Shown in pieces: positions 1-7,761 of a stretch of DNA of 64,000 nt. Source of the stretch: SIG588 sp045591985. Lineage in GTDB: Bacteria > Bacillota > Clostridia > Oscillospirales > Acutalibacteraceae. The notes under the pieces were generated by a model. The model made no database searches, had not been told where the DNA came from, and worked only from the letters and a program-made list of their open reading frames with translations. Location: the NCBI GenBank assembly GCA_045591985.1, contig JAZNTV010000002.1, positions 25,248-89,247 of the forward strand, written 5' to 3'. The position numbers were made by a program, and so were the translations under genes. Position 1 is the first letter of the stretch. Every line of letters begins with the position of its first letter.

Positions 1-131
1 GTAATCAAAAATCACATTTTGCATTTCGACGCCCCCTCTTTCTGAATTATATCGCACTTCACACGCCGATGCAAGATGAAACAAAGACAAAGAAGAGGTG
101 AACTTCAGATATTTTTTGACCGTATCACGCG

Positions 132-140
132 TGGTATAAT
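132..140 (+). promoter_or_regulatory. Extended -10 promoter of the oxidoreductase gene
   Basis: TGGTATAAT gives a perfect -10 hexamer at 135-140 with a TGn extension. No good -35 lies 17 bases upstream; a TTGACC at 116-121 is only 13 bases away, so recognition probably depends on the extended -10. Confidence 0.55.
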
Positions 141-185
141 GATAGCGGACAACTTTCATCTGTTTTTTGGAGGAGTGTGGCAATT

Positions 186-1037
186 ATGGAGAAAAAGATC
201 GTTGGTTTCATCGACCATTATTTGAACGAGTGGCACGCTGACAATTATCCCGCCTGGATCGACGAATACAGCGGTGGTGAATTCGAGGTGAAATATGCCT
301 ATGCCGAAACGGAGCCCACCATTGAGGGGCGCATTTCCAACCGCGAATGGGCCGAAAAGCATGGCATTGCGTTGCTTTCGAGCATCGAAGAACTGGTGGA
401 CAAGTGCGATGCGATCATTGTCCTCTCCCCCGACAACTGCGAACGTCATTACGACTTGTCGTATGTCGCCTTAACCAGCGGCAAGCCGGTATATATCGAC
501 AAAACCTTTGCCGATACCGGTGCCGAGGCCGCGCGCATCTTCGCGGTGGGCGAAGCGTACGGTACCCCTTGCTTCTCCTCTTCGGCTTTGCGCTTTTCGG
601 AAAAGATCGCGCCCGTTGTGCGGGACGATATCGACTCCATTGTGAGTACGGGCGGCGGGCACCCCGACACCTATCTTATTCACCAACTGGAACCGATCGT
701 CACGTTGATGGGGTCCGACGTGACCCGCGTGATGTTCTGCGGAACCGCAACGGCCCCTTCGTGGGTGCTGTTGTTTGATGACGGACGCACAGCGACCGTC
801 ACACAACTGGCAGGCCCCGCGGAATTTGTGTTACAGATCAACCACGGTGCCGCCGATCGTAACGAAACGATCCTTGTCAACGACGGCTTCTTCAAAGGGT
901 TGATTCACGCCGTTCTGCATATGTTCCGCACAGGCGAGATCCCGGTTTCCCACCGCGACACCATCGGCATTATGGCCATTCGCGAAACCTGTCTTCGTGC
1001 CATGGAACAACCGTATGCTTGGGTAACGGTGGCGTGA
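186..1037 (+). CDS. Gfo/Idh/MocA-like NAD(P)-dependent oxidoreductase
   Basis: A 283-residue protein resembling the N-terminal Rossmann part and shortened C-terminal part of Gfo/Idh/MocA sugar dehydrogenases, which act on sugars or sugar derivatives in the cytoplasm. The stretch CDAIIVLSPDNCERHYD followed by GKPVYIDKTFA corresponds to the family's strand-loop segment ending in the catalytic EKP-type motif, here DKT. It is short for the family (usually 330-360 residues) and the N-terminal GxGxxG is not evident, so substrate and even activity are uncertain. The ATG at 186 is chosen because GGAGGAG at 169-175 sits 10 bases upstream; a GTG at 177 would leave no spacing. It is monocistronic and followed by a terminator. 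Confidence 0.7.
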   Translation: MEKKIVGFIDHYLNEWHADNYPAWIDEYSGGEFEVKYAYAETEPTIEGRISNREWAEKHGIALLSSIEELVDKCDAIIVLSPDNCERHYDLSYVALTSGKPVYIDKTFADTGAEAARIFAVGEAYGTPCFSSSALRFSEKIAPVVRDDIDSIVSTGGGHPDTYLIHQLEPIVTLMGSDVTRVMFCGTATAPSWVLLFDDGRTATVTQLAGPAEFVLQINHGAADRNETILVNDGFFKGLIHAVLHMFRTGEIPVSHRDTIGIMAIRETCLRAMEQPYAWVTVA

Positions 1038-1056
1038 GCCTCCTCACAGTAAAAGC

Positions 1057-1092
1057 AAAAGCACGGTATCGTCCAAGCGATACCGTGCTTTT
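1057..1092. terminator. Bidirectional intrinsic terminator
   Basis: A 15-base perfect stem (AAAAGCACGGTATCG and its complement) closes a six-base loop between two convergent genes, with T-rich sequence on both sides. Confidence 0.85.
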
Positions 1093-1094
1093 AT

Positions 1095-2300
1095 TTAGAT
1101 GTATTGTTTTACAATATCGGTAAAATTCTCAATCACATACTCCACTTGTTCGTCGGTAAGGCACGTGTGAAGCGGCAAGGTGATCTCGTTCACAAAATGG
1201 GCGTAGGCACGCGGGTAATTTGCAATGTCAAACCCCATGTCCTTATAGGCCGTAAACATCGGCAACGGCTTGTAATGCACGTTGCAGGCGATGCCGCGTT
1301 CCGCCATCTTCACAATGATCTCGTTACGCTGTTCCGCCGTAATACGCGGTACGCGTGTGATATATAAGTGGCCGGACGAGACGTGGGTATCGGTATAGTG
1401 CGGTAACACCTCCACACCGAGCGGAGTAAAGGCGGCATCGTATTTTTCCACGATCTCGCGACGGCGACGAAGCATGGCGGGATAGCGCTTCATTTGTGCG
1501 AGCCCCATCGCCGCGGCAACGTCGGTCATGTTGCATTTATACCATGTACCGACCACGTCATATTCCCAAGCGCCGAGTTTTGTCTTTGCCAACGCATCCT
1601 TCGACTGGCCGTGCAGGGAATACAGCTGCATTTGATGATAGATCTCCTCATCCTCGATGCCGTCGATGGGCAACCACGTAAGTGCACCGCCCTCGGCAGT
1701 GGTCAGATTCTTCACCGCATGGAAGGAGAAGGAGGAAAAATCCGCCAGACGTCCCGCAGGCACACCCTTACGCGATGCACCGAACGCATGAGCGGTATCC
1801 GCCATTACCGCGATCCGACCCATCGCTTTTTGCAGGCGAGTGGCAGGGCGAAAAAGCGCCTTTTTGGCCTCTGCAACCGCATACAACCGCTCGTAATCAC
1901 ACGGCACACCACCGAGATCTACAGCAATGATCGCCTTGGTCTTTTCGGTCACGGCCGCTTCGAGCGCCTCGTAATCCATCTCGAGCGAATGCTTTTGCGT
2001 ATCGATCATCACCGGCGTAGCACCTACGTGGCACACCACCGATGCAGAGGCGGTATAGGTATAGGCCGGCACGATCACTTCGTCACCCGCACCGATACCA
2101 AGCAGACGGAGTACCAACTCCGCGCACGCCGTCTGCGAATTCAGGCATACCGCACGCGCCGTACCGCAAAACGCCGCAACTTGGCGCTCTAACTCTTTGG
2201 TCTTCGGGCCTGTCGTGATCCATCCCGAACGAAGTGCATCCGCAACCTCTTGGATCTCCGCTTCGGTTACGTCAGGAGGAGAAAACGAAACAGTCATCAT
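1095..2300 (-). CDS. DegT/DnrJ/EryC1/StrS family sugar aminotransferase
   Basis: A 401-residue PLP-dependent aminotransferase of the type that adds an amino group to a nucleotide-linked 4-keto sugar. The PLP lysine lies in FHAVKNLTTAEGG (about Lys197), preceded by the cofactor motif MADTAHAFGA. It is 32 bases downstream of a CapD-like 4,6-dehydratase and almost certainly in one operon with it, which suggests synthesis of an amino-dideoxy sugar nucleotide for a surface glycan. The start at 2300 is chosen because GAAAGGA at 2311-2317 lies 10 bases upstream; the frame stays open further upstream without a ribosome site. The exact sugar cannot be told from sequence. Confidence 0.9.
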   Translation of the reverse strand: MMTVSFSPPDVTEAEIQEVADALRSGWITTGPKTKELERQVAAFCGTARAVCLNSQTACAELVLRLLGIGAGDEVIVPAYTYTASASVVCHVGATPVMIDTQKHSLEMDYEALEAAVTEKTKAIIAVDLGGVPCDYERLYAVAEAKKALFRPATRLQKAMGRIAVMADTAHAFGASRKGVPAGRLADFSSFSFHAVKNLTTAEGGALTWLPIDGIEDEEIYHQMQLYSLHGQSKDALAKTKLGAWEYDVVGTWYKCNMTDVAAAMGLAQMKRYPAMLRRRREIVEKYDAAFTPLGVEVLPHYTDTHVSSGHLYITRVPRITAEQRNEIIVKMAERGIACNVHYKPLPMFTAYKDMGFDIANYPRAYAHFVNEITLPLHTCLTDEQVEYVIENFTDIVKQYI

Positions 2301-2332
2301 ACAACACAAATCCTTTCTACGCAAAGACTCCG

Positions 2333-4213
2333 TTACAGGGACTCTTTCGAAGGGGTGTAGGTGGGCACCATCTGTGCCACCAATTGTTTAATATCCGCAC
2401 TTTCTTTCCGACATGCCTCTTCCAACTTTTCAAGTTGTTCTTTAAACAGCGTATCGTCCATATCGATGGGACGACCGATATGAATACGGTGATTGGCGGT
2501 GCTCTTGAGGCCTTCCTCCGCCATCAGCAATTCTTCAAACAGTTTTTCACCCGGACGCAATCCCGTGTATTCCACACAAATATCCACATCCGGCTCATAA
2601 CCCGACAGGCGTATCAAATTGCGTGCCATATCGTCAATCTTCACCGGTTCGCCCATGTCAAGCACAAAGATCTCACCGCCGCGTGCATAGTGACCCGCTT
2701 GAAGCACCAAACTTACCGCTTCCGGAATCGTCATAAAATAGCGCACGATGTCGGGATGGGTGACCGTGACGGGACCGCCTTCGGCAATTTGCCGTTTAAA
2801 CAGCGGGATAACACTGCCGTTGCTTCCGAGCACATTACCGAAACGCACGGCGGCAAATTCCGTCTTGCTCGCACGGTTCATCATTTGCACCACCATTTCA
2901 CACAACCGCTTGGATGCGCCCATGATGTTGGTGGGGTTCACCGCTTTGTCGGTAGAAATCAACACAAACCGTTTCACACCGTGTTCCGCCGCCGCTTTGG
3001 CGAGTTTATACGTGCCGAACACATTGTTCTTAATGGCTTCGTTCGGACTCGTTTCCATCAACGGTACGTGTTTATGTGCCGCTGCATGAAACACAATGTC
3101 GGGCTGATAGGTTCGGAGTACGGAATTCACACGCGCCGTATTGCGCACCGAACCGATCAGTGCCGCCACCGGTAAATCGGAATAGGCCTTTTCGAGTTCC
3201 AGCTGAATTTCATAGGTGCTGTTCTCGTAAATGTCAAACAAAACGAGTTGTTTCGGTTTGGCACGAGCGATCTGGCGGCAAAGTTCGCTGCCGATCGAGC
3301 CGCCGGCCCCTGTGACCATCACGGTCTTTCCTTTGATATACCCCGCGATCTCCTCGGGATCGCCGCAAATGGGATCGCGCCCCAACAACTCTTCCACACT
3401 GACTTCACGCAGCTGACTGACACTGATATCCCCGTCGGCCAACTGATAAATGCCGGGCACCAATTGCACAGGGCAACCGGTTGTGCTGCAAATATCCAAA
3501 ATAGCCTTGCGCACCGCTACCGTCGCTGTCGGGATAGCAAAAATGATCTTATCCACGCCGTATTCCCGCGCGGCGTGCGGAATCGCATCACGTCCGCCCA
3601 CAATGGGCACGCCGCACAAGCGCTTGCCTTGCTTGGCCGGGTCATCGTCGATCACACAAACGACCGTATCCCGCAGATGAGGACTGGAAAAGAATTCCGT
3701 TGCCAACATGCGACCCGCTTCGCCTGCGCCGATCAGCATAATGTTTTTCTCACTTTTTACCGCACTTAAATGACGCCACTGCATACGCACGTTGCGCATC
3801 AAACGATAGGCAAATCGAATGGCCAGCGTGGCAAGGAAGTTGAACACCAGCCCGATTATGTAGCACGAGCGGGGCAACACAATAGTAAGCAACGTCACAA
3901 GCAGCCAACCCACGGCAAACAAGATACAATACGCGCCGATCACCCGCAACAATTCGTCGGCACCTGCATATCCCCAAATACTGCTATACAACCGACAAAC
4001 AGCAAATACAAGGATCACGATAGCGCACCACGGCAACAGCGCCGTAGCATATGCATTCAAATACCCCGTTGGAATCGCACTGAATTGAAAATCAAAGCGC
4101 AGCCACAGCGCGACAAACCAACAAATAATAACCGACAAAATATCCAAAACGCCGATAAGGATGGTTCTTTGCAAAGGTTTGCTGGAACGGTGCAAAGACG
4201 GCGATGAAGGCAT
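2333..4213 (-). CDS. CapD/FlaA1-like membrane nucleoside-diphosphate-sugar 4,6-dehydratase
   Basis: A 626-residue polysaccharide biosynthesis protein. Four N-terminal membrane helices (about residues 15-135) precede a CoA-binding-like Rossmann domain (IGAGEAGRML near 161) and a C-terminal SDR domain with TGAGGSIGSE at about 301-310. The segment STDKAVNPTNIMGASKR shows the Met-xxx-Lys variant of the SDR catalytic motif typical of FlaA1/PglF/WbpM-type UDP-GlcNAc dehydratases. It is first in a two-gene operon with the DegT aminotransferase, so it probably makes the 4-keto intermediate that enzyme aminates. AAGGAAGT lies just upstream of the ATG. Confidence 0.92.
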   Translation of the reverse strand: MPSSPSLHRSSKPLQRTILIGVLDILSVIICWFVALWLRFDFQFSAIPTGYLNAYATALLPWCAIVILVFAVCRLYSSIWGYAGADELLRVIGAYCILFAVGWLLVTLLTIVLPRSCYIIGLVFNFLATLAIRFAYRLMRNVRMQWRHLSAVKSEKNIMLIGAGEAGRMLATEFFSSPHLRDTVVCVIDDDPAKQGKRLCGVPIVGGRDAIPHAAREYGVDKIIFAIPTATVAVRKAILDICSTTGCPVQLVPGIYQLADGDISVSQLREVSVEELLGRDPICGDPEEIAGYIKGKTVMVTGAGGSIGSELCRQIARAKPKQLVLFDIYENSTYEIQLELEKAYSDLPVAALIGSVRNTARVNSVLRTYQPDIVFHAAAHKHVPLMETSPNEAIKNNVFGTYKLAKAAAEHGVKRFVLISTDKAVNPTNIMGASKRLCEMVVQMMNRASKTEFAAVRFGNVLGSNGSVIPLFKRQIAEGGPVTVTHPDIVRYFMTIPEAVSLVLQAGHYARGGEIFVLDMGEPVKIDDMARNLIRLSGYEPDVDICVEYTGLRPGEKLFEELLMAEEGLKSTANHRIHIGRPIDMDDTLFKEQLEKLEEACRKESADIKQLVAQMVPTYTPSKESL

Positions 4214-4266
4214 TTGGTTTCACTTCCTTTTAAGAGGCAATACATGTCTACATACCTATTTACAGC

Positions 4267-4295
4267 ATTATATCACACCTCTCTTAAGATAGCAA
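4267..4295 (-). promoter_or_regulatory. Promoter of the capD-like operon
   Basis: On the minus strand, TTGCTA (4290-4295), a 17-base spacer and TATAAT (4267-4272) preceded by TGA form a strong sigma-A promoter about 50 bases upstream of the start codon. Confidence 0.8.
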
Positions 4296-4341
4296 GCAAA
4301 ATTTCGACAACCTTCCCACATAAAGGTGGTTCACATCGGAT

Positions 4342-4370
4342 TTGACATTTTATGCTGCGTATGGTATAAA
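4342..4370 (+). promoter_or_regulatory. Promoter of the PAP2 phosphatase gene
   Basis: TTGACA (4342-4347), a 17-base spacer and TATAAA (4365-4370) preceded by TGG. The first in-frame ATG upstream of the gene overlaps this -35 box, which excludes it as the start. Confidence 0.85.
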
Positions 4371-4392
4371 CTATGCAAAAGGAGGGAGCATA

Positions 4393-5316
4393 TTGGATTT
4401 CTTGCGTTGGCTGGCACAGTGGCGCACCTCGTTTGGTGACGCTTTCTTTTCGACGGTAACACATCTCGGCGAGGAAACGTTATTCATTGCCGCGGGGCTC
4501 CTGTTCTTTTGGTGTATCAACAAACGGCAAGGATATTTTTTGCTGTTTGTCGGGTTTTTAGGCACCGTTCTCAATCAATTTTTAAAACTTTTATTTCGCA
4601 TCCCCCGCCCGTGGGTGCGTGACCCGTCGCTCACCGTCGTAGGAGACGCCAAAGCGGAAGCGACCGGCTATTCGTTCCCGAGCGGACACACCCAGACCGC
4701 CGTAGGGGTATACGGCGGTATCGCGCGCTTCGCGCGGCGTTGGTGGGTACGTGCGCTTTGTCTGCTTGTGTGCGCTTTGGTGGGGGTTTCCCGCCTGTAT
4801 CTCGGCGTACACACCCCCTTAGACGTCGGCGTATCCTTGTTGGTTGCGAGCGGCCTGGTCTTGGGGCTCTATCCCCTGATAGGGTGGGCCATCGGTTCGC
4901 CGCAGCGCATGCGGGTGTTGTTTTCGGTGTGTGCCGTGCTGGCGATCGGCTTTTTGGCGTTTGTCACATGGTTTCCGTTCCCCGCCGATATCGACGCAGA
5001 CAATTACGCCGACGGTGTTAAAAACGCCTATAAGATTCTCGGTTGTTTCGGCGGTTTGTGGCTAGCGTTCGAATTGGATACACGTTTTATACGCTTCGAC
5101 ACCCGCGCCGTATGGTGGGCACAGGTGTTGAAAATGATACCGGGGCTTCTCCTGCTGCTTGCCATCAAAGCCGGCCTGAAATCCCCGCTGAATATGCTTT
5201 TCGGCGGGATCCCTGCGGCAGACGGCGTGCGGTATTTCTTGATTGCCGTATTCGCAGGATGCCTTTGGCCGCTCACGTTCCGTTTCTTTGCACGGTGGGG
5301 AAAGGATAAGAGATGA
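4393..5316 (+). CDS. PAP2-family membrane phosphatase
   Basis: A 307-residue membrane protein of the phosphatidic acid phosphatase type 2 family, which dephosphorylates lipid phosphates such as undecaprenyl pyrophosphate or PGP at the membrane. All three signature motifs are visible: KLLFRIPRP, the PSGHT core, and SRLYLGVHTPLD. About eight hydrophobic segments follow, giving a longer C-terminal half than minimal BacA-like PAP2 enzymes. The start is a TTG at 4393, six bases after AAGGAGGG at 4379-4386; the in-frame ATG at 4342 lies in the promoter. The substrate is not determined by the sequence. Confidence 0.88.
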   Translation: MDFLRWLAQWRTSFGDAFFSTVTHLGEETLFIAAGLLFFWCINKRQGYFLLFVGFLGTVLNQFLKLLFRIPRPWVRDPSLTVVGDAKAEATGYSFPSGHTQTAVGVYGGIARFARRWWVRALCLLVCALVGVSRLYLGVHTPLDVGVSLLVASGLVLGLYPLIGWAIGSPQRMRVLFSVCAVLAIGFLAFVTWFPFPADIDADNYADGVKNAYKILGCFGGLWLAFELDTRFIRFDTRAVWWAQVLKMIPGLLLLLAIKAGLKSPLNMLFGGIPAADGVRYFLIAVFAGCLWPLTFRFFARWGKDKR

Positions 5317-5401
5317 CCGGTAAGCTCCCGTTGCCGTGCGTGGATTCCTGCTGTGCTCATTCCGAATCACCGCCGAAACGCACGTCCGTTTTCGGCAAGT
5401 C

Positions 5402-5436
5402 AAAAGCCCGAAGGCCTTGCCTTCGGGCTTTTTTTG
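5402..5436. terminator. Bidirectional intrinsic terminator
   Basis: The 11-base stem AAGCCCGAAGG (5404-5414) pairs with 5420-5430 around a five-base loop and is followed by a run of seven T. It lies between two convergent genes. Confidence 0.88.
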
Positions 5437-5443
5437 TTTTAAT

Positions 5444-6592
5444 TTACATCAAGGAGAGATACAGTTCTTTGATCTCTGCCACCGACGTGTCGCGCGGGTT
5501 GCCGGGACGGCAAGCATCGTCGTATGCCGACTGGGACAGGAAGTCCACATCTTCAGCCTTCACGATATCCTTAAGATCTGCAGGGATACCCACATCCACC
5601 GACAGCTGGCGAACCGCGTCGATGGCCGCTTTACGCGCGTCCTCAAGCGACATAGCATCCACGCCGCACACGCCCATCGCCTTTGCGATATCGCGATACT
5701 TTTCGCCGGTTTCGGGGGCGTTATACTCCATAACCGTCGGCAAAATGATGGCATTTGCCACACCGTGCGGGGTGTCATACAGCGCACCGAGCGGGTGTGC
5801 CATCGAGTGCACAATGCCGAGACCCACGTTGGAGAAGCCCATGCCCGCGATATACTGGCCGAGCGCCATACCCTCGCGGCCTTCGTCGGTGTTCGCCACC
5901 GCACCGCGCAGACTCTTCGCAATCAGCTCGATCGCCTTCAGATGGAACATATCGCTCATTTCCCAAGCGCCCTTGGTAATGTAACCTTCGATGGCATGGG
6001 TCAGCGCATCCATACCGGTAGCCGCCGTGAGGCCCTTCGGCATAGTCGCCATCATTTCGGGATCCACGATCGCCACAACCGGGATATCCTGCACCTCCAC
6101 GCACACCATCTTACCATTGTTCTGTACGTCCGTGATAACGTAGTTGATGGTCACTTCTGCCGCCGTACCCGCCGTAGTCGCCACCGCGATGATCGGCACG
6201 CAGGGTTTGGTGGTCGGAGCCACACCCTCAAGCGAACGCACATCGGCGAATTCGGGGTTGGTGATGATGATACCGATCGCCTTCGCCGTATCAATCGAGG
6301 AGCCGCCGCCGATAGCCACGATGCAATCGGCGCCGCTCGCCTTGAACGCCGCCACGCCCGCCTGCACGTTTTCGATCGTGGGGTTGGGCTTAATTTCGCT
6401 GAAGATGTCGTACGCAATGTTCGCGCCGTCCAGCACGTCGGTCACCTTCTTGGTCACGCCGAAACGGATCAAGTCGGGGTCGGAGCAAACGAGCACCTTT
6501 TTGAAGCCGCGGGCGGTCACTTCCGTCGCCACAGCCGCAACGGCACCCTTGCCGTGATAGCTGGTTTCGTTGAGTACAAAACGATTTGCCAT
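5444..6592 (-). CDS. fucO: Iron-dependent alcohol dehydrogenase, lactaldehyde reductase-like
   Basis: A 382-residue group III (iron-activated) alcohol dehydrogenase. The order and wording of the motifs, from MANRFVLNETSYHGKGA at the N-terminus through AIGGGSSIDTAKAIG, TTAGTAAEVTINYVI, ATGMDALTHAIEGYI and HPLGALYDTPHGVANA, closely follow E. coli FucO, which interconverts lactaldehyde and 1,2-propanediol with NAD(H). The metal ligands Asp and three His are present. GGAGGAA lies eight bases before the ATG. No fucose or rhamnose catabolic genes are nearby, so it could equally reduce another short aldehyde; the assignment to FucO is by similarity only. Confidence 0.9.
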   Translation of the reverse strand: MANRFVLNETSYHGKGAVAAVATEVTARGFKKVLVCSDPDLIRFGVTKKVTDVLDGANIAYDIFSEIKPNPTIENVQAGVAAFKASGADCIVAIGGGSSIDTAKAIGIIITNPEFADVRSLEGVAPTTKPCVPIIAVATTAGTAAEVTINYVITDVQNNGKMVCVEVQDIPVVAIVDPEMMATMPKGLTAATGMDALTHAIEGYITKGAWEMSDMFHLKAIELIAKSLRGAVANTDEGREGMALGQYIAGMGFSNVGLGIVHSMAHPLGALYDTPHGVANAIILPTVMEYNAPETGEKYRDIAKAMGVCGVDAMSLEDARKAAIDAVRQLSVDVGIPADLKDIVKAEDVDFLSQSAYDDACRPGNPRDTSVAEIKELYLSLM

Positions 6593-6648
6593 AGTTATTT
6601 CCTCCGTATTTTTTATTGGCGGCTATAAAGCCGCTTGTTTACCCGTTT

Positions 6649-6677
6649 ATTGTAGCATAGAAATTCGGGAAACGCAA
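6649..6677 (-). promoter_or_regulatory. Promoter of fucO
   Basis: Minus-strand TTGCGT (6672-6677), a 17-base spacer and TACAAT (6649-6654) with a TGC extension. The transcript would start just before the 6619-6634 hairpin. Confidence 0.75.
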
Positions 6678-6833
6678 GGGTTTTATGCAAAATTTAGCAT
6701 GGGGAACGGACCATGTGTGCACACGGGGACCTCCTGCTCCGTTCGCGGCATCCGCCACCGACGGTGCTCACGAGCGTGACCGCACACACCCTTTCCCTCC
6801 GTATCACAAGTCGCCGCCTCACCGCAAGATAAG

Positions 6834-6858
6834 AAAAGGGGCTGACCAAAAGGTCAGC
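6834..6858 (-). terminator. Intrinsic terminator of the cohesin-like gene
   Basis: GCTGACC (6841-6847) pairs with GGTCAGC (6852-6858) around AAAA; on the minus strand it is followed by CCCCTTTTCTT. Confidence 0.8.
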
Positions 6859-6898
6859 GCCTTCCTTAAACGGTTACCCGTTTAATCCAATCATTTAA

Positions 6899-7651
6899 TT
6901 ACTTGCTCTTCTTAGTGGACAGAACGACCAGAGCCGCGCCGGCAACCGCAACAGTCGCCATCAGCGCCCACGGAGTAGCTTCGCCAGCGGGGGTCGGAGC
7001 CTTGGTGGTGGTCGGAGCCACAGTGGTGGTCGGAGCCTTGGTGGTGGTCGGAGCTTCGGTAGTGGTCGGAGCTTCGGTGGTGGTCGGAGCTTCGGTGGTG
7101 GTGGTCGGAGCAGCAACTTCGATCACAGCAACCGTCTCCACAGCGCCTTCCGCCAGCATATCCAAACCGGTAGCATTGGACTCGTCCACGAGGTCATACT
7201 TCATCAGAACGGTGGTCTCGACCTTGATCTCCACAGCGCCCTCGACGCCGTCCTTCACCTGGAAGGGCAGCGAAGCGACAATGCCGGTCAGCGGATCCAA
7301 ACCGCTGTCGGACATAAACGCCACTTCAACCTTGCCGTTTTCCTTGTCCACACCAACCTGCCTGTTGGGCATGAGGGACAGGTCGTTCGCAGGATCCTTC
7401 GGGCCAACCTTCTCGCCAACGAGCAGTTCCAGCTTGTCGGTGGGATAGGTGATCACGAACTGACCGTTCAGAACGTACACATCGTCGCCAACCACTTCGT
7501 AGTTGATATCGACGTTCGCAGTGCCGTCAGCACCGGCGGTAACAGTCTCCGCCGAGAGAACGAACTCTGCATTGTCAGCGAACGCGCCGAACGGCACGCA
7601 CAGCATCAGCGCCAAAGCGCAAACGATCGCGATGACAGAAAACTTTTTCAT
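6899..7651 (-). CDS. Secreted cohesin-like surface protein with Thr/Pro-rich linker
   Basis: A 250-residue protein with a clear signal peptide (residues 1-24, predicted cut after AFA). Residues about 28-170 read as a single beta-rich domain resembling cohesins or related carbohydrate-module folds: alternating strands such as TANVDINYEVVGD, LNGQFVITYPTDKLELL and GIVASLPFQVKDG. A low-complexity linker of repeated APTTTE/K units follows, then a hydrophobic helix and KKSK tail that would hold it in the membrane; no LPxTG motif is present. The start at 7651 is set by AAGGAGAAG upstream and by the signal peptide. Cohesin identity is a pattern-based guess; no dockerin protein is visible in this window. 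Confidence 0.6.
   Translation of the reverse strand: MKKFSVIAIVCALALMLCVPFGAFADNAEFVLSAETVTAGADGTANVDINYEVVGDDVYVLNGQFVITYPTDKLELLVGEKVGPKDPANDLSLMPNRQVGVDKENGKVEVAFMSDSGLDPLTGIVASLPFQVKDGVEGAVEIKVETTVLMKYDLVDESNATGLDMLAEGAVETVAVIEVAAPTTTTEAPTTTEAPTTTEAPTTTKAPTTTVAPTTTKAPTPAGEATPWALMATVAVAGAALVVLSTKKSK
6994..7115. repeat. Tandem repeat encoding APTTTE/K units
   Basis: About six to seven near-identical 18-base units (GGAGC.TTGGTGGTGGTC type) encode the Thr/Pro-rich linker of the cohesin-like protein. Such tracts can change length by slippage. Confidence 0.75.
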
Positions 7652-7691
7652 TTCAATCTTCTCCTTTTTAAAAATATGATTGGACGGTATC

Positions 7692-7720
7692 ATTATACAC
7701 GTAACATCCGTCGCCGTCAA
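7692..7720 (-). promoter_or_regulatory. Promoter of the cohesin-like gene
   Basis: Minus-strand TTGACG (7715-7720), a 17-base spacer and TATAAT (7692-7697). Near-consensus, suggesting strong expression. Confidence 0.85.
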
Positions 7721-7761
7721 GTGCTTTTGTGAAAATTTTTTAAAATTCCCCGTTGCGTCGC

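Larger units (their letters stand above)
6593..6898. other. Intergenic region of about 306 bases
   Basis: It holds the fucO promoter, a leader hairpin GCGGCT-ATAA-AGCCGC at about 6619-6634, and the terminator of the cohesin-like gene at 6834-6858. I see no gene in 6680-6830. Confidence 0.6.

Noticed and set aside
116..140. TTGACC as -35 box for the first gene
   Set aside because: The spacer to TATAAT would be 13 bases, too short for sigma-A.
5336..6628. A 430-codon plus-strand frame over fucO
   Set aside because: Antisense to a fully conserved dehydrogenase and running through its terminator and promoter.
6680..6830. Short open frames between fucO and the cohesin-like gene
   Set aside because: No ribosome sites, no recognisable protein, and the stretch ends in the neighbour's terminator.
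6994..7115. Possible CRISPR-like array
   Set aside because: The 18-base units are contiguous, in frame and code for a Thr/Pro linker; there are no spacers.
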